Position numbers and translations under genes: made by a program. A stretch of 64,000 nucleotides of DNA from an uncultured Elusimicrobium sp. (GTDB taxonomy: Bacteria; Elusimicrobiota; Elusimicrobia; Elusimicrobiales; Elusimicrobiaceae): assembly GCA_937891135.1 (NCBI GenBank), contig CALAFB010000048.1, positions 35,784 to 99,783 on the forward strand. Reading direction: 5' to 3'. Shown here piece by piece: positions 23,870 through 30,107 of this stretch (positions are counted from its first letter, which is position 1; each line of letters begins with the position of its first letter). Under the pieces are notes generated by a model. It had not been told where the DNA came from, made no database searches, and worked only from the letters and a program-made list of their open reading frames with translations.

Positions 23870-24059
23870 AAAAGAAATGGTGCTAACCCAATTAGCGGTT
23901 TTGGAACAAAAACTTACCGAACAAATGAATTTTGAACGGTATGAGTTTATGGAGCGTCCGGAAATTGCCCCCTTTGCTAAAGGCCGGCAGACCGCCTATC
24001 AAACTGCGGCCCTTATGGTGCGCGAAACGAGAAAGGAAATACAAGAGGGGTGGAAATAA
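23856..24059 (+). CDS. hypothetical early phage protein, 67 aa
   Basis: Not recognised. Starts MAKSKKEMVLTQLAVLEQKLTEQMNFERYEF and is charged and helical. The ATG at 23856 follows GGAAAGG, inside the end of the previous gene; a start 13 codons upstream lacks a ribosome site. Ends at a TAATG overlap with the next gene. Confidence 0.55.
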   Translation: MAKSKKEMVLTQLAVLEQKLTEQMNFERYEFMERPEIAPFAKGRQTAYQTAALMVRETRKEIQEGWK

Positions 24060-24304
24060 TGATTATTTGCGCGACAGTACAAACGAACAATCAGGTCGTA
24101 GAGATTGAGGCAGATGTAACATTCCGGCGTGGATATTTCATTAGTTGCCCGCGTAATGAGGCCGAATATTTAGATCCCGGTGCTCCGGATGAGTTGGATG
24201 TCAATGAATTATGGGTTGTGCGGGGACAGAAGCGCCGCAAGATAAAATCACAGGATTATATCGAAGAAATTTTGTTGGAAAAATGTCGGGCGCAGGACTT
24301 TTAG
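24059..24304 (+). CDS. hypothetical early phage protein, 81 aa
   Basis: Not recognised. MIICATVQTNNQVVEIEADVTFRRGYFISCP suggests a small beta-rich fold, followed by an acidic segment and a basic RGQKRRKIK patch. The ATG at 24059 shares a base with the upstream stop and lies eight bases after AGAGGGG; a GTG three codons upstream is possible. A short AGCCG/CGGCT hairpin follows near 24319. Confidence 0.55.
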   Translation: MIICATVQTNNQVVEIEADVTFRRGYFISCPRNEAEYLDPGAPDELDVNELWVVRGQKRRKIKSQDYIEEILLEKCRAQDF

Positions 24305-24378
24305 TGTTGCGCTCCATAGCCGGCCCGGCGGCTGATGAGGGGAACCGGGACTTTTGAAGTCAACTAAGGAGAGATAAA

Positions 24379-24801
24379 ATGGCTAACGAAAACCAAATAA
24401 CGCCTGAAATGATGGCCCAAGTGTTAAAACAAACAATGGGGCAAGTTAACACCATGATGCCACAAACATCAGTTCCTGCTACGGTGCAACCTGGGCAGAG
24501 CATGATGCCGGCTCCAATGCCGGCGCAAACACCGCAAGTGGGCAATATGCTTAATCCAACCGGATGGAGCGTGCCTATTGAGACGGATATGAACGGAATG
24601 ACCGTAACGGTATATGTTCAATTCCCGGCTCATACATTCCCGCAATATCAGCAAATTATAGCGATGCTACTATCGATGGGATACCAAGTGCGCGGGTTCC
24701 AAAAGAACGCCGGCGGTTGGGGCGGAAATGGCGGAAATTACCAAAATCGCGGCGGTTGGGGCAGTTATGGCCGTGGCGGTGGTTATGGGAGGAAATGGTA
24801 A
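24379..24801 (+). CDS. phage protein with RGG/Gly-rich C-terminal tail
   Basis: A 140-residue protein of unknown family. Residues about 1-60 are Met/Gln/Pro-rich and probably disordered. A central part (GWSVPIETDMNGMTVTVYVQ) looks beta-rich. The last 35 residues are GGW/GGN/RGG/GRGGGYGRKW repeats as in single-strand nucleic-acid-binding tails. AAGGAGAG lies upstream of the ATG. Its neighbours are an exonuclease and RusA, so a role in single-stranded DNA handling during replication or recombination is plausible; no sequence match to SSB is claimed. Confidence 0.6.
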   Translation: MANENQITPEMMAQVLKQTMGQVNTMMPQTSVPATVQPGQSMMPAPMPAQTPQVGNMLNPTGWSVPIETDMNGMTVTVYVQFPAHTFPQYQQIIAMLLSMGYQVRGFQKNAGGWGGNGGNYQNRGGWGSYGRGGGYGRKW

Positions 24802-24802
24802 T

Positions 24803-25594
24803 ATGTGCAAACAACCTACCAATTTACTCGCAGAAGCGCAAGTTATCAATACCGGCCTACGGCATTTTTGCTTTGACATCGAAACCGGAAACGCTACGGC
24901 GGAAGATATCAATACGAAAGCGCAAGAGGCAAAAATCCCGGCAAAGGCAAAGACGGATGAAGATATTAACGCCGCCAAAATAGAGGCATATCAAAAAGCC
25001 ACCGAAAAGGCCGCGCTATTAGACAGAGCCCCTATTACTGTAATTGCTGTGGCTACCGAGGCAGGTAATGTGGTTTGGAATTGCATTCCGGATCCTTGCC
25101 CGGTAAAAACAATGCCCGGCCTTAATGGCGAAATTCGCAATTTCAAAACTGAACGAGAAATGCTGATTGATTTGCGGGAGTGGCTCGCAGAACGCGCGAG
25201 CGCCGCAACAGAAATCATCGGGTTTAATAGCCGCGGTTTTGACTTGCCAAAACTCCGCAACGCCTACATCCGGCACAAATTACAACTTCCGACAATCTTC
25301 GTGCCGGGAATTAATCCGCACTATGACGTAATGAAAGAGTATTTGCGCAACTTTACAACCGAGTTTAACGGACAATTATTTGTCAAACTCAAAACCTTAC
25401 AAAACCGCTTTGGACTCCCCGAATATAAGGAGTTTATCAGCGGTGCCGATGCCCCGAAATTGGCGGCAGAAGGTAAAAGTAAATTAGTCATTCCGTATTG
25501 CTATATGGACACCATGACAACCTATCTCGCCTATCAGTTTATGACAGGCCAAATTGAAGATAAAACCGAAAACGGAGGAAACACCAATGCCTAG
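24803..25594 (+). CDS. PolB-type 3'-5' exonuclease (DnaQ-like fold)
   Basis: A 263-residue stand-alone 3'-5' exonuclease. Exo I FCFDIETGN (Asp and Glu), Exo II IIGFNSRGFDLPKL (Asn...Asp), and Exo III YCYMDTMTTYLAY (Tyr...Asp) are all visible in order. The nuclease would trim DNA 3' ends using two metal ions. The ATG at 24803 is chosen because it lies ten bases after GGGAGG; the longer open frame overlaps the Gly-rich gene. Its end overlaps the next gene by eight bases. Context: phage replication/recombination module with RusA. Confidence 0.78.
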   Translation: MCKQPTNLLAEAQVINTGLRHFCFDIETGNATAEDINTKAQEAKIPAKAKTDEDINAAKIEAYQKATEKAALLDRAPITVIAVATEAGNVVWNCIPDPCPVKTMPGLNGEIRNFKTEREMLIDLREWLAERASAATEIIGFNSRGFDLPKLRNAYIRHKLQLPTIFVPGINPHYDVMKEYLRNFTTEFNGQLFVKLKTLQNRFGLPEYKEFISGADAPKLAAEGKSKLVIPYCYMDTMTTYLAYQFMTGQIEDKTENGGNTNA

Positions 25595-26033
25595 AAAGAA
25601 AAAAGCAGAACAAGAGAAGGACAACATTAAGATGGAAACGGAAACGCGGACTTTATTTCACAAGTTTACCGAAGAGGATATCAATGCGGTAAATGAGAAA
25701 ATCGCCGAGTTATCTGAAAAGAAAAACGAATTTGACGAAAAACGCAAATTCGTTACGGACATTGTAAAAGGGTGTGCGGCTGAGATAGCGCTTGCCATTA
25801 AGTCCAAAAATGACGGCGGCGAAGATCGCCAAATGGACTGCCCGGTAGAAATCAACTATACCACCGGAAAGCGCATCGTCAAACATCCTGAGACCGGCGA
25901 GGTAATCGAGGAGCGTAATTTATCATTGGATGAACGCACCCCGGACCTGTTTGAGGGTGAACAGCAAGGAACCGAAACCGAAGACGGTGAGGAGCCGGCG
26001 GAGGAGTTCCCCGGTAACGAAGAGGAAGAATGA
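25587..26033 (+). CDS. hypothetical acidic phage protein, 148 aa
   Basis: Not recognised. A basic start (MPRKKKAEQEK), a coiled-coil region (FTEEDINAVNEKIAELSEKKNEFDEKRKFV), a small central domain, and a strongly acidic tail (EEPAEEFPGNEEEE). GGAGG lies upstream of the ATG. Between exonuclease and RusA genes with overlaps on both sides; the layout is compatible with an accessory replication or recombination factor. Confidence 0.55.
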   Translation: MPRKKKAEQEKDNIKMETETRTLFHKFTEEDINAVNEKIAELSEKKNEFDEKRKFVTDIVKGCAAEIALAIKSKNDGGEDRQMDCPVEINYTTGKRIVKHPETGEVIEERNLSLDERTPDLFEGEQQGTETEDGEEPAEEFPGNEEEE

Positions 26034-26440
26034 GACTAACTCTCTATGTGCCCGTAAGGCCGGAGCCACAAGCCCGGCCTAGGGCAAACTTTAAAAACAG
26101 GCACACATATAGTGAACATCCGGACTTCTATTATATTTGCTTTTTAGAAGCCACAAAAAAGGCCCCACCGCGGCCTTTAACAGGGGCCATGCGGTTATGT
26201 GTTAGGTTTGTGTACAAAAGACCGTCTGCGCATAATTTTGAGATTTATAAAACAAGCCGAGCTGACCTTGATAACCTTGAAAAAGCAGTTATGGATGCTT
26301 TGACACGGGCGAAATGGTGGACAGACGATGCTCTTGTAGCAAGTAAATATAGCACAAAAGTATGGGGCGATCGTGACGGGTGCGAAATACAGGTAGATAC
26401 CTTGAGAAATGTTGTTAATTTCGGGGAAGGATGGCGATGA
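26030..26440 (+). CDS. rusA: RusA-family Holliday junction resolvase
   Basis: A 136-residue RusA-like endodeoxyribonuclease. The N-terminal PVRPEPQARPRAN and the diagnostic acidic core DLDNLEKAVMDALTRAKWWTDDALV carry the Asp residues that bind metal at the dimer centre. It resolves Holliday junctions and branched phage DNA before packaging. It overlaps both neighbours by four bases. Length is normal for the family. Confidence 0.88.
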   Translation: MRLTLYVPVRPEPQARPRANFKNRHTYSEHPDFYYICFLEATKKAPPRPLTGAMRLCVRFVYKRPSAHNFEIYKTSRADLDNLEKAVMDALTRAKWWTDDALVASKYSTKVWGDRDGCEIQVDTLRNVVNFGEGWR

Positions 26441-27174
26441 AAATACAAGATACAGGTTATATCAAACTACATAGGCGGTTTTTAAGTAGCCATGTTCAGC
26501 GGCTAAACGCCTCTGCGATATGCCTGTTTATAGAGTTGCTATTAGTGGCTGATCAGACCGGACAAGTAGTAACCACTTTGTCCGAAATACAGCAATATTT
26601 TGGAATGCGCTCAAAAATTACTATTTTAAGCGCGCTAAAACAGTTAGAAAGTGTATGCGCGATAAGTGTTAAGCGTAAGCCCTGTTTGATTATCCAAATC
26701 ATTAATTGGGAGCTTTATCAAGCCAAATCTAGCGGTATAAAAAATGTACCGAACGGTACAAAAAATATACCGCAGGCGGTACAAAATTTATACCGCGGCG
26801 GTACAAAAAATGTACCGCCCTTACCTTATATATATAAGAATAATAAGAATATTTTTTTATATAACACAAAAAATTTTCTTGATTTTGAAAACCCCAAAAA
26901 AGATTTGGAAAAATTAGTGCTGTTTTTTTTGCAGGGAACAAAACATCCGGCACTAAAAAAACCGAACAAAAATGAAATATTAAATTCTGCCTTGGCTATG
27001 GAAATTCCACATTTTCAGGCCATTTTAGACAATTGCAGAGATTTGGAACAGGCCAAAGCGTGTATAGCGTATTATGTCAGACAAGCAAAAAGCCGGTACA
27101 ACATGTATTATTTGGCCCAACAAATTCACTCAATTCGCCAAGAGGTAGAAAGTGAGGAATATAAGCATGGCTAA
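26437..27174 (+). CDS. lambda O-like replication initiator carrying the origin
   Basis: A 245-residue protein. The N-terminal winged-helix region (YIKLHRRFLSS, ICLFIELLLVADQTGQVVTTLSEIQQYFGM) matches phage replication initiators of the O/DnaD type. A middle segment encoded by DNA iterons reads GIKNVPNGTKNIPQ...GGTKNVP. A C-terminal helical domain (about 150-245) could recruit a helicase or loader. The second ATG is taken because GGAAGG is six bases before it and it overlaps the RusA stop. No helicase or loader gene is recognisable nearby, so host DnaB would be needed. Confidence 0.72.
   Translation: MKIQDTGYIKLHRRFLSSHVQRLNASAICLFIELLLVADQTGQVVTTLSEIQQYFGMRSKITILSALKQLESVCAISVKRKPCLIIQIINWELYQAKSSGIKNVPNGTKNIPQAVQNLYRGGTKNVPPLPYIYKNNKNIFLYNTKNFLDFENPKKDLEKLVLFFLQGTKHPALKKPNKNEILNSALAMEIPHFQAILDNCRDLEQAKACIAYYVRQAKSRYNMYYLAQQIHSIRQEVESEEYKHG
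26734..26885 (+). other. phage replication origin: four iterons plus AT-rich unwinding region
   Basis: Four 17-bp near-palindromes of form GGTAYAAAAWWTRTACC at 26734-26750, 26755-26771, 26778-26794 and 26800-26816; spacing 21, 23 and 22 bp, about two helical turns. An almost pure A/T stretch (26823-26885) follows, as in lambda ori inside gene O. Confidence 0.72.
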
Positions 27175-27526
27175 TTTTGAAACAAATGACAATTTACCGT
27201 CTTGGGCTTCTGCTCACGATAATATGCTTTGCCCAAAATGCGGGCAACATGGTCGTTGTTCTCTAAATATTACGATTGTTGGGAATAAAGGGGAACGCTA
27301 CCACCCACTAACGGCATCAGTGTGTGTTTATTGTAACGATGGGGCTGGGCGGCTTGAAAGTTTATTTACGGGAACACCAAGCCATCCCGACTATGGTTGC
27401 CACAGCGCGCAGTTGCCTGTTGGTGTAACGCTTACGATGTTGCATAAGGCGCTAATTAAGCATCCTTTGCGCCGAATTTGGAACCAAGCAGAATTGGATG
27501 AATTTAGAGAGGGGTTGTATGATTAA
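27167..27526 (+). CDS. phage zinc-finger-type protein, 119 aa
   Basis: Function unknown. Two CxxC pairs (LCPKCG, VCVYCN) about 35 residues apart predict a zinc ribbon; the rest is helical (LHKALIKHPLRRIWNQAELDEFREGL). The ATG follows GAGGAAT and overlaps the initiator's end. It is the first of several Cys-rich small proteins in 27.2-29.5 kb. Confidence 0.6.
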   Translation: MANFETNDNLPSWASAHDNMLCPKCGQHGRCSLNITIVGNKGERYHPLTASVCVYCNDGAGRLESLFTGTPSHPDYGCHSAQLPVGVTLTMLHKALIKHPLRRIWNQAELDEFREGLYD

Positions 27527-27860
27527 AATCAATGTAAGCAAGATTCACAAAACGCAAACAGTATATCTTTCCGGTCCAATGACAGGACTCCCGGATTACA
27601 ATCGCGCGGCGTTTAATATGCGCGCCGAGGCATTTAAAAAACTTGGGTACACCGTATTAAACCCGGCTGATATTTCAGTCACACATGGGACAGATAAGGC
27701 CTATACATTTTATTTAAAACGCGCATTGCGAATGATGTTGGAAGCCGATGTGGTGTATGTTTTTGGAGCTTGGTATAAAAGCACCGGAGTTCGTTTAGAA
27801 TTACAACTTGCCAGCATGCTTGATATGCCGGTAGTGTTTGAACAGGAAGGGAAGGCATAA
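27519..27860 (+). CDS. DUF4406 / nucleoside 2-deoxyribosyltransferase-like protein
   Basis: A 113-residue protein. VYLSGPMTGLPDYNRAAFNMRAEAFKKLGYTVLNPAD is the characteristic N-terminus of the DUF4406 phage family, related in fold to nucleoside 2-deoxyribosyltransferases; DVVYVFGAWYKSTGVRLELQLA is the conserved C-terminal half. GAGGGG precedes the chosen ATG. A nucleotide-related role is inferred from fold; no substrate is known. Confidence 0.8.
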   Translation: MIKINVSKIHKTQTVYLSGPMTGLPDYNRAAFNMRAEAFKKLGYTVLNPADISVTHGTDKAYTFYLKRALRMMLEADVVYVFGAWYKSTGVRLELQLASMLDMPVVFEQEGKA

Positions 27861-27884
27861 TGGAATACTTTACGGAGTATGAGT

Positions 27885-28034
27885 ATGAAGCGGATGGCGG
27901 TTCGCATGTCAAAGAAAAATAAAGATTTTGAGTTATGTTGTTATTGCGGCGATCAGTTTTTTGCCGCCGACGGCAGACAAACACAAGAAAGTTTTTTGTG
28001 TCGTGTTTGCCAATCAAAAGGAATTAAATGCTAA
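27885..28034 (+). CDS. 49-residue zinc-ribbon protein
   Basis: A small basic protein starting MKRMAVRMSKKNKDFELCCYCG and ending LCRVCQSKGIKC. Two CxxC pairs about 19 residues apart form a plausible zinc ribbon. GGAG lies nine bases upstream of the ATG; it fills the space between the DUF4406 gene and the Cys-rich gene at 28049. An alternative 20-codon frame from 27860 is less convincing. Confidence 0.5.
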   Translation: MKRMAVRMSKKNKDFELCCYCGDQFFAADGRQTQESFLCRVCQSKGIKC

Positions 28035-28048
28035 TCCGGAGGGAATAT

Positions 28049-28369
28049 ATGCCAAAAAGAAAAAGAACTTGCAAGGACTGCACTTTGTTTGTGCAAGGCA
28101 AAGGAATATCTCGTTGCAGATTGTATGCCGGGGATGGCCCGGGTGATGTTGTTTTCCCGGAAAACCGCGCATGTAAGATGATAACCGGCCCGATAAATGG
28201 CGAAAAGAAAAAAGCGTCTGTCGTTGAGCCGGAAGCCGGAACCGCGCCATTTTGTGGCGACTTTCCAAAATGTAACAACGCAGAAGGATGTGATTTGTGC
28301 GTAGAGTTTGAAAAATGGGTACTTGGCGAGATTAAAAAGGAGAAGAAAAATGAAAAAAGTAATACTTGA
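28049..28369 (+). CDS. Cys-rich phage protein, 106 aa
   Basis: Not recognised. Ten or so Cys in pairs and triples (TCKDCTLF, SRCRLY, RACKM, FCGDFPKCNNAEGCDLC) suggest one or two metal-binding modules. GGAGGG lies before the ATG at 28049; an earlier in-frame start has no ribosome site. Overlaps the following methyltransferase-like gene by 20 bases. Confidence 0.55.
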   Translation: MPKRKRTCKDCTLFVQGKGISRCRLYAGDGPGDVVFPENRACKMITGPINGEKKKASVVEPEAGTAPFCGDFPKCNNAEGCDLCVEFEKWVLGEIKKEKKNEKSNT

Positions 28370-28868
28370 TGCGTGTTGCGGTTCCAGGATGTTTTGGTTT
28401 GATAAAAAGAATCCATCAGTTTTGTTTATGGATAACCGTCGGCTAAAAACAAAACTGTGCGATGGGCGTATTTTGGAAATAAATCCCGATGTTGTAGCCG
28501 ATTTTCGCAACATGCCATTTCCGGATAATTCTTTTTATCTTGTCGTTTTTGACCCACCACATTTGTTGCGAGCCGGCGAAAACAGTTGGCTTGCTGCTAA
28601 ATATGGAAAATTGAATGAAAAAATGTGGCGTTATGATTTGCACCAAGGCTTTAGCGAGTGCATGCGTGTATTAAAGCCAAACGGAACTCTTGTTTTTAAG
28701 TGGAACGAGGATCAGATCAGCGTTGGGGAATGCGCGTTGAATTTTGGAAAAGAACCTCTGTTTGGTTTTAGAAGAGGAAAAACACATTTTTTAGTTTATA
28801 TGAAAATTAATGATTGTGAAAGGAGAGAAAAATGGACTACACAATACACATACCAATCGAGGCACTAG
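28350..28868 (+). CDS. small class I SAM-dependent methyltransferase, DPPH-type
   Basis: A 172-residue protein. ILDACCGSRMFWFDKKNPSVLFMDNR is a SAM-binding motif I followed by an acidic strand end, and VVFDPPHLL is a DPPY-like motif of amino-methylating DNA enzymes. MRVLKPNGTLVFKW is the usual post-motif strand. It is shorter than type II modification enzymes, with no visible target-recognition domain. It may methylate phage DNA for protection from host restriction. AAAAGGAG lies before the ATG. Confidence 0.72.
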   Translation: MKKVILDACCGSRMFWFDKKNPSVLFMDNRRLKTKLCDGRILEINPDVVADFRNMPFPDNSFYLVVFDPPHLLRAGENSWLAAKYGKLNEKMWRYDLHQGFSECMRVLKPNGTLVFKWNEDQISVGECALNFGKEPLFGFRRGKTHFLVYMKINDCERREKWTTQYTYQSRH

Positions 28869-28945
28869 GTGCGTTAGCAGGACTTACGGTTTTTTTCTTT
28901 GGCGTTTGGATTGGAATACTTATTGAAAGTGGAGCAATAAAATGA
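28832..28945 (+). CDS. 37-residue single-span membrane protein
   Basis: Small hypothetical: MDYTIHIPIEALG, then one transmembrane helix (ALAGLTVFFFGVWIGILI) and ESGAIK. AAAGGAGAG precedes the ATG, which is inside the methyltransferase end; its stop overlaps the next ATG. The ribosome site and both overlaps support it as real. Confidence 0.5.
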   Translation: MDYTIHIPIEALGALAGLTVFFFGVWIGILIESGAIK

Positions 28946-29127
28946 AAACACCAACAAAAAGGCAGATTGTTGATTTTGCGGCTTGGCTAAAAAAAACGAG
29001 AGACAATCACCGACTTCGTATGCAGGTGGCTGATAACGGAGTGGATTACGCTTTACATCGTGGCGCGTGTTTGGCTTATGATAATGCGCTAACGCAAATA
29101 GAGAATTTCTTTGGAGAGGATAAATAA
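28942..29127 (+). CDS. hypothetical phage protein, 61 aa
   Basis: Not recognised. Basic helical protein (TKRQIVDFAAWLKKTRDNHRLRM, then ACLAYDNALTQIENFFGEDK). Starts at an ATGA overlap with the membrane protein upstream. Confidence 0.5.
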   Translation: MKTPTKRQIVDFAAWLKKTRDNHRLRMQVADNGVDYALHRGACLAYDNALTQIENFFGEDK

Positions 29128-29128
29128 C

Positions 29129-29413
29129 ATGGCAAAAACACAGAATAAACACACACAAAACGCAGAAAAAGACATAATTTACATTTTTACAAAAAAATCA
29201 ATGTGTAGAAAATGCAAAGATGAGTGCGAAAAATTTGATGGACTCGTTCCGGATTGTTCCGTATGTAATTTCAAGAAATTGCCTCATATTTCACAGTTAA
29301 AAGCCATTCGTGTAATGGCGGATGCTATGCGCGCAAGAGGCGAGCAGTGCAGTTTCACATTTTCCACCTTGGCCGAGTACGGATTGCTCGCATTGTTGGA
29401 GATTAAGAAATGA
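29129..29413 (+). CDS. Cys-rich phage protein, 94 aa
   Basis: Unknown family. MCRKCKDECEKFDGLVPDCSVC has five Cys in a compact arrangement resembling a zinc knuckle, followed by a helical part (LKAIRVMADAMRARG). GGAGAGGA precedes the ATG. Its stop overlaps the next start (ATGA). Confidence 0.5.
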   Translation: MAKTQNKHTQNAEKDIIYIFTKKSMCRKCKDECEKFDGLVPDCSVCNFKKLPHISQLKAIRVMADAMRARGEQCSFTFSTLAEYGLLALLEIKK

Positions 29414-29541
29414 ACTGCGCGACTTGTAAGCACCGGCTTTCAAACGGAGATTGTGAACTTAGTTTAATTTGCCCTAGTTACCTAACCTTGCGGCTGATGA
29501 ATTTAATGCACGAGGCAAAGAATGTTAAGCGTAATTATTAA
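29410..29541 (+). CDS. 43-residue Cys-rich small protein
   Basis: Reads MNCATCKHRLSNGDCELSLIC then a short helix ending KRNY. Four Cys (3, 6, 15, 21) fit a small metal site. Coupled by ATGA to the upstream gene and overlapping the next one. Short, but the Cys pattern matches its neighbours' style. Confidence 0.45.
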   Translation: MNCATCKHRLSNGDCELSLICPSYLTLRLMNLMHEAKNVKRNY

Positions 29542-29707
29542 AATCAACGGTAAAGCAATTACAGGGCGGTCTTGTTATAATACCGCCCAAAAGACCAAAA
29601 ACGGAGCCACGATTTACCAAGTGGATGACGGGCGGCAAATCAAACATTTGCGTAGCAAAGGCGCAGTTGCATTGGCTATTAAACTTTTACAGGGAATAAA
29701 AGCATGA
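29522..29707 (+). CDS. hypothetical phage protein, 61 aa
   Basis: Not recognised. Small basic beta-rich protein (MLSVIIKINGKAITGRSCYNTAQK, YQVDDGRQIKHLRSKG). GAGG lies before the ATG. Overlaps both neighbours. Confidence 0.5.
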   Translation: MLSVIIKINGKAITGRSCYNTAQKTKNGATIYQVDDGRQIKHLRSKGAVALAIKLLQGIKA

Positions 29708-30000
29708 AAACGATTCACATGCGGCTGACTTTCAAATGGTACGATTTGATAGATTGTGGCTATAAAACGCACGAATACCGTTTAGTTGATAAATGGAAAG
29801 CCCGCTTAAACGGCGTTAAACGGGGTGATTTTATCATTTTCCATCGGGGACACACGGACAGGCAAATCCGGTGCGAAATTACGGACATTCGCCTAACGCC
29901 CGGATGGCTTTTGCCAAAAGAGGAATATGAGTTTTTTGGCGGCCTAAATGAGACGCTTTTTTACGATATAGAATTTAAAAAAGCACTTGAAATTTTGTAA
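29704..30000 (+). CDS. ASCH/DUF3850-type RNA-binding-fold protein
   Basis: A 98-residue protein. MRLTFKWYDLIDCGYKTHEYRLVDKW and VKRGDFIIFHRG are typical of ASCH/DUF3850 proteins, a PUA-like fold thought to bind RNA. The T-H-E-Y-R segment matches the family's conserved basic pocket. Last gene of the early run, overlapping the previous by four bases; the late promoter -35 lies inside its final codons. A link to RNA-level late control is only a positional idea. Confidence 0.72.
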   Translation: MKTIHMRLTFKWYDLIDCGYKTHEYRLVDKWKARLNGVKRGDFIIFHRGHTDRQIRCEITDIRLTPGWLLPKEEYEFFGGLNETLFYDIEFKKALEIL

Positions 30001-30014
30001 AAATATGTTATACT
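29987..30014 (+). promoter_or_regulatory. late-operon promoter
   Basis: TTGAAA, 16-bp spacer, TGT-TATACT. Transcription would start near 30021, about 13 bases before a terminator hairpin. Confidence 0.65.
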
Positions 30015-30033
30015 ACTTGTAGCTAATCTCAAA

Positions 30034-30072
30034 GGAACGGCCCTAAAATGCGAAAAGGGCGGTTCCTTTTTC
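30034..30072 (+). terminator. terminator directly after the late promoter (attenuator)
   Basis: GGAACGGCCCT pairs with AGGGCGGTTCC (one mismatch), followed by TTTTTCC. Located between the promoter and the packaging/structural operon, like lambda tR' after pR'. Confidence 0.7.
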
Positions 30073-30085
30073 CATTTTAGACGGT

Positions 30086-30107
30086 GCCCCGGGAGATACC
30101 CGGGTGC
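30086..30107 (+). promoter_or_regulatory. hairpin overlapping the SD and GTG start of the ParB-MTase gene
   Basis: CCCGGG-AGATA-CCCGGG places GGGAG (ribosome site) and the G of the GTG start in or beside a strong stem, so translation of the first late gene may be gated. Confidence 0.45.

Noticed and set aside
26734..26816. Possible CRISPR-like array
   Set aside because: Four 17-bp near-palindromes with 4-6 bp between them; no spacers and no cas genes. They are replication iterons.
28031..28513. Minus-strand 160-codon frame across the Cys-rich and methyltransferase genes
   Set aside because: Antisense shadow; the plus-strand genes have ribosome sites and domain motifs.
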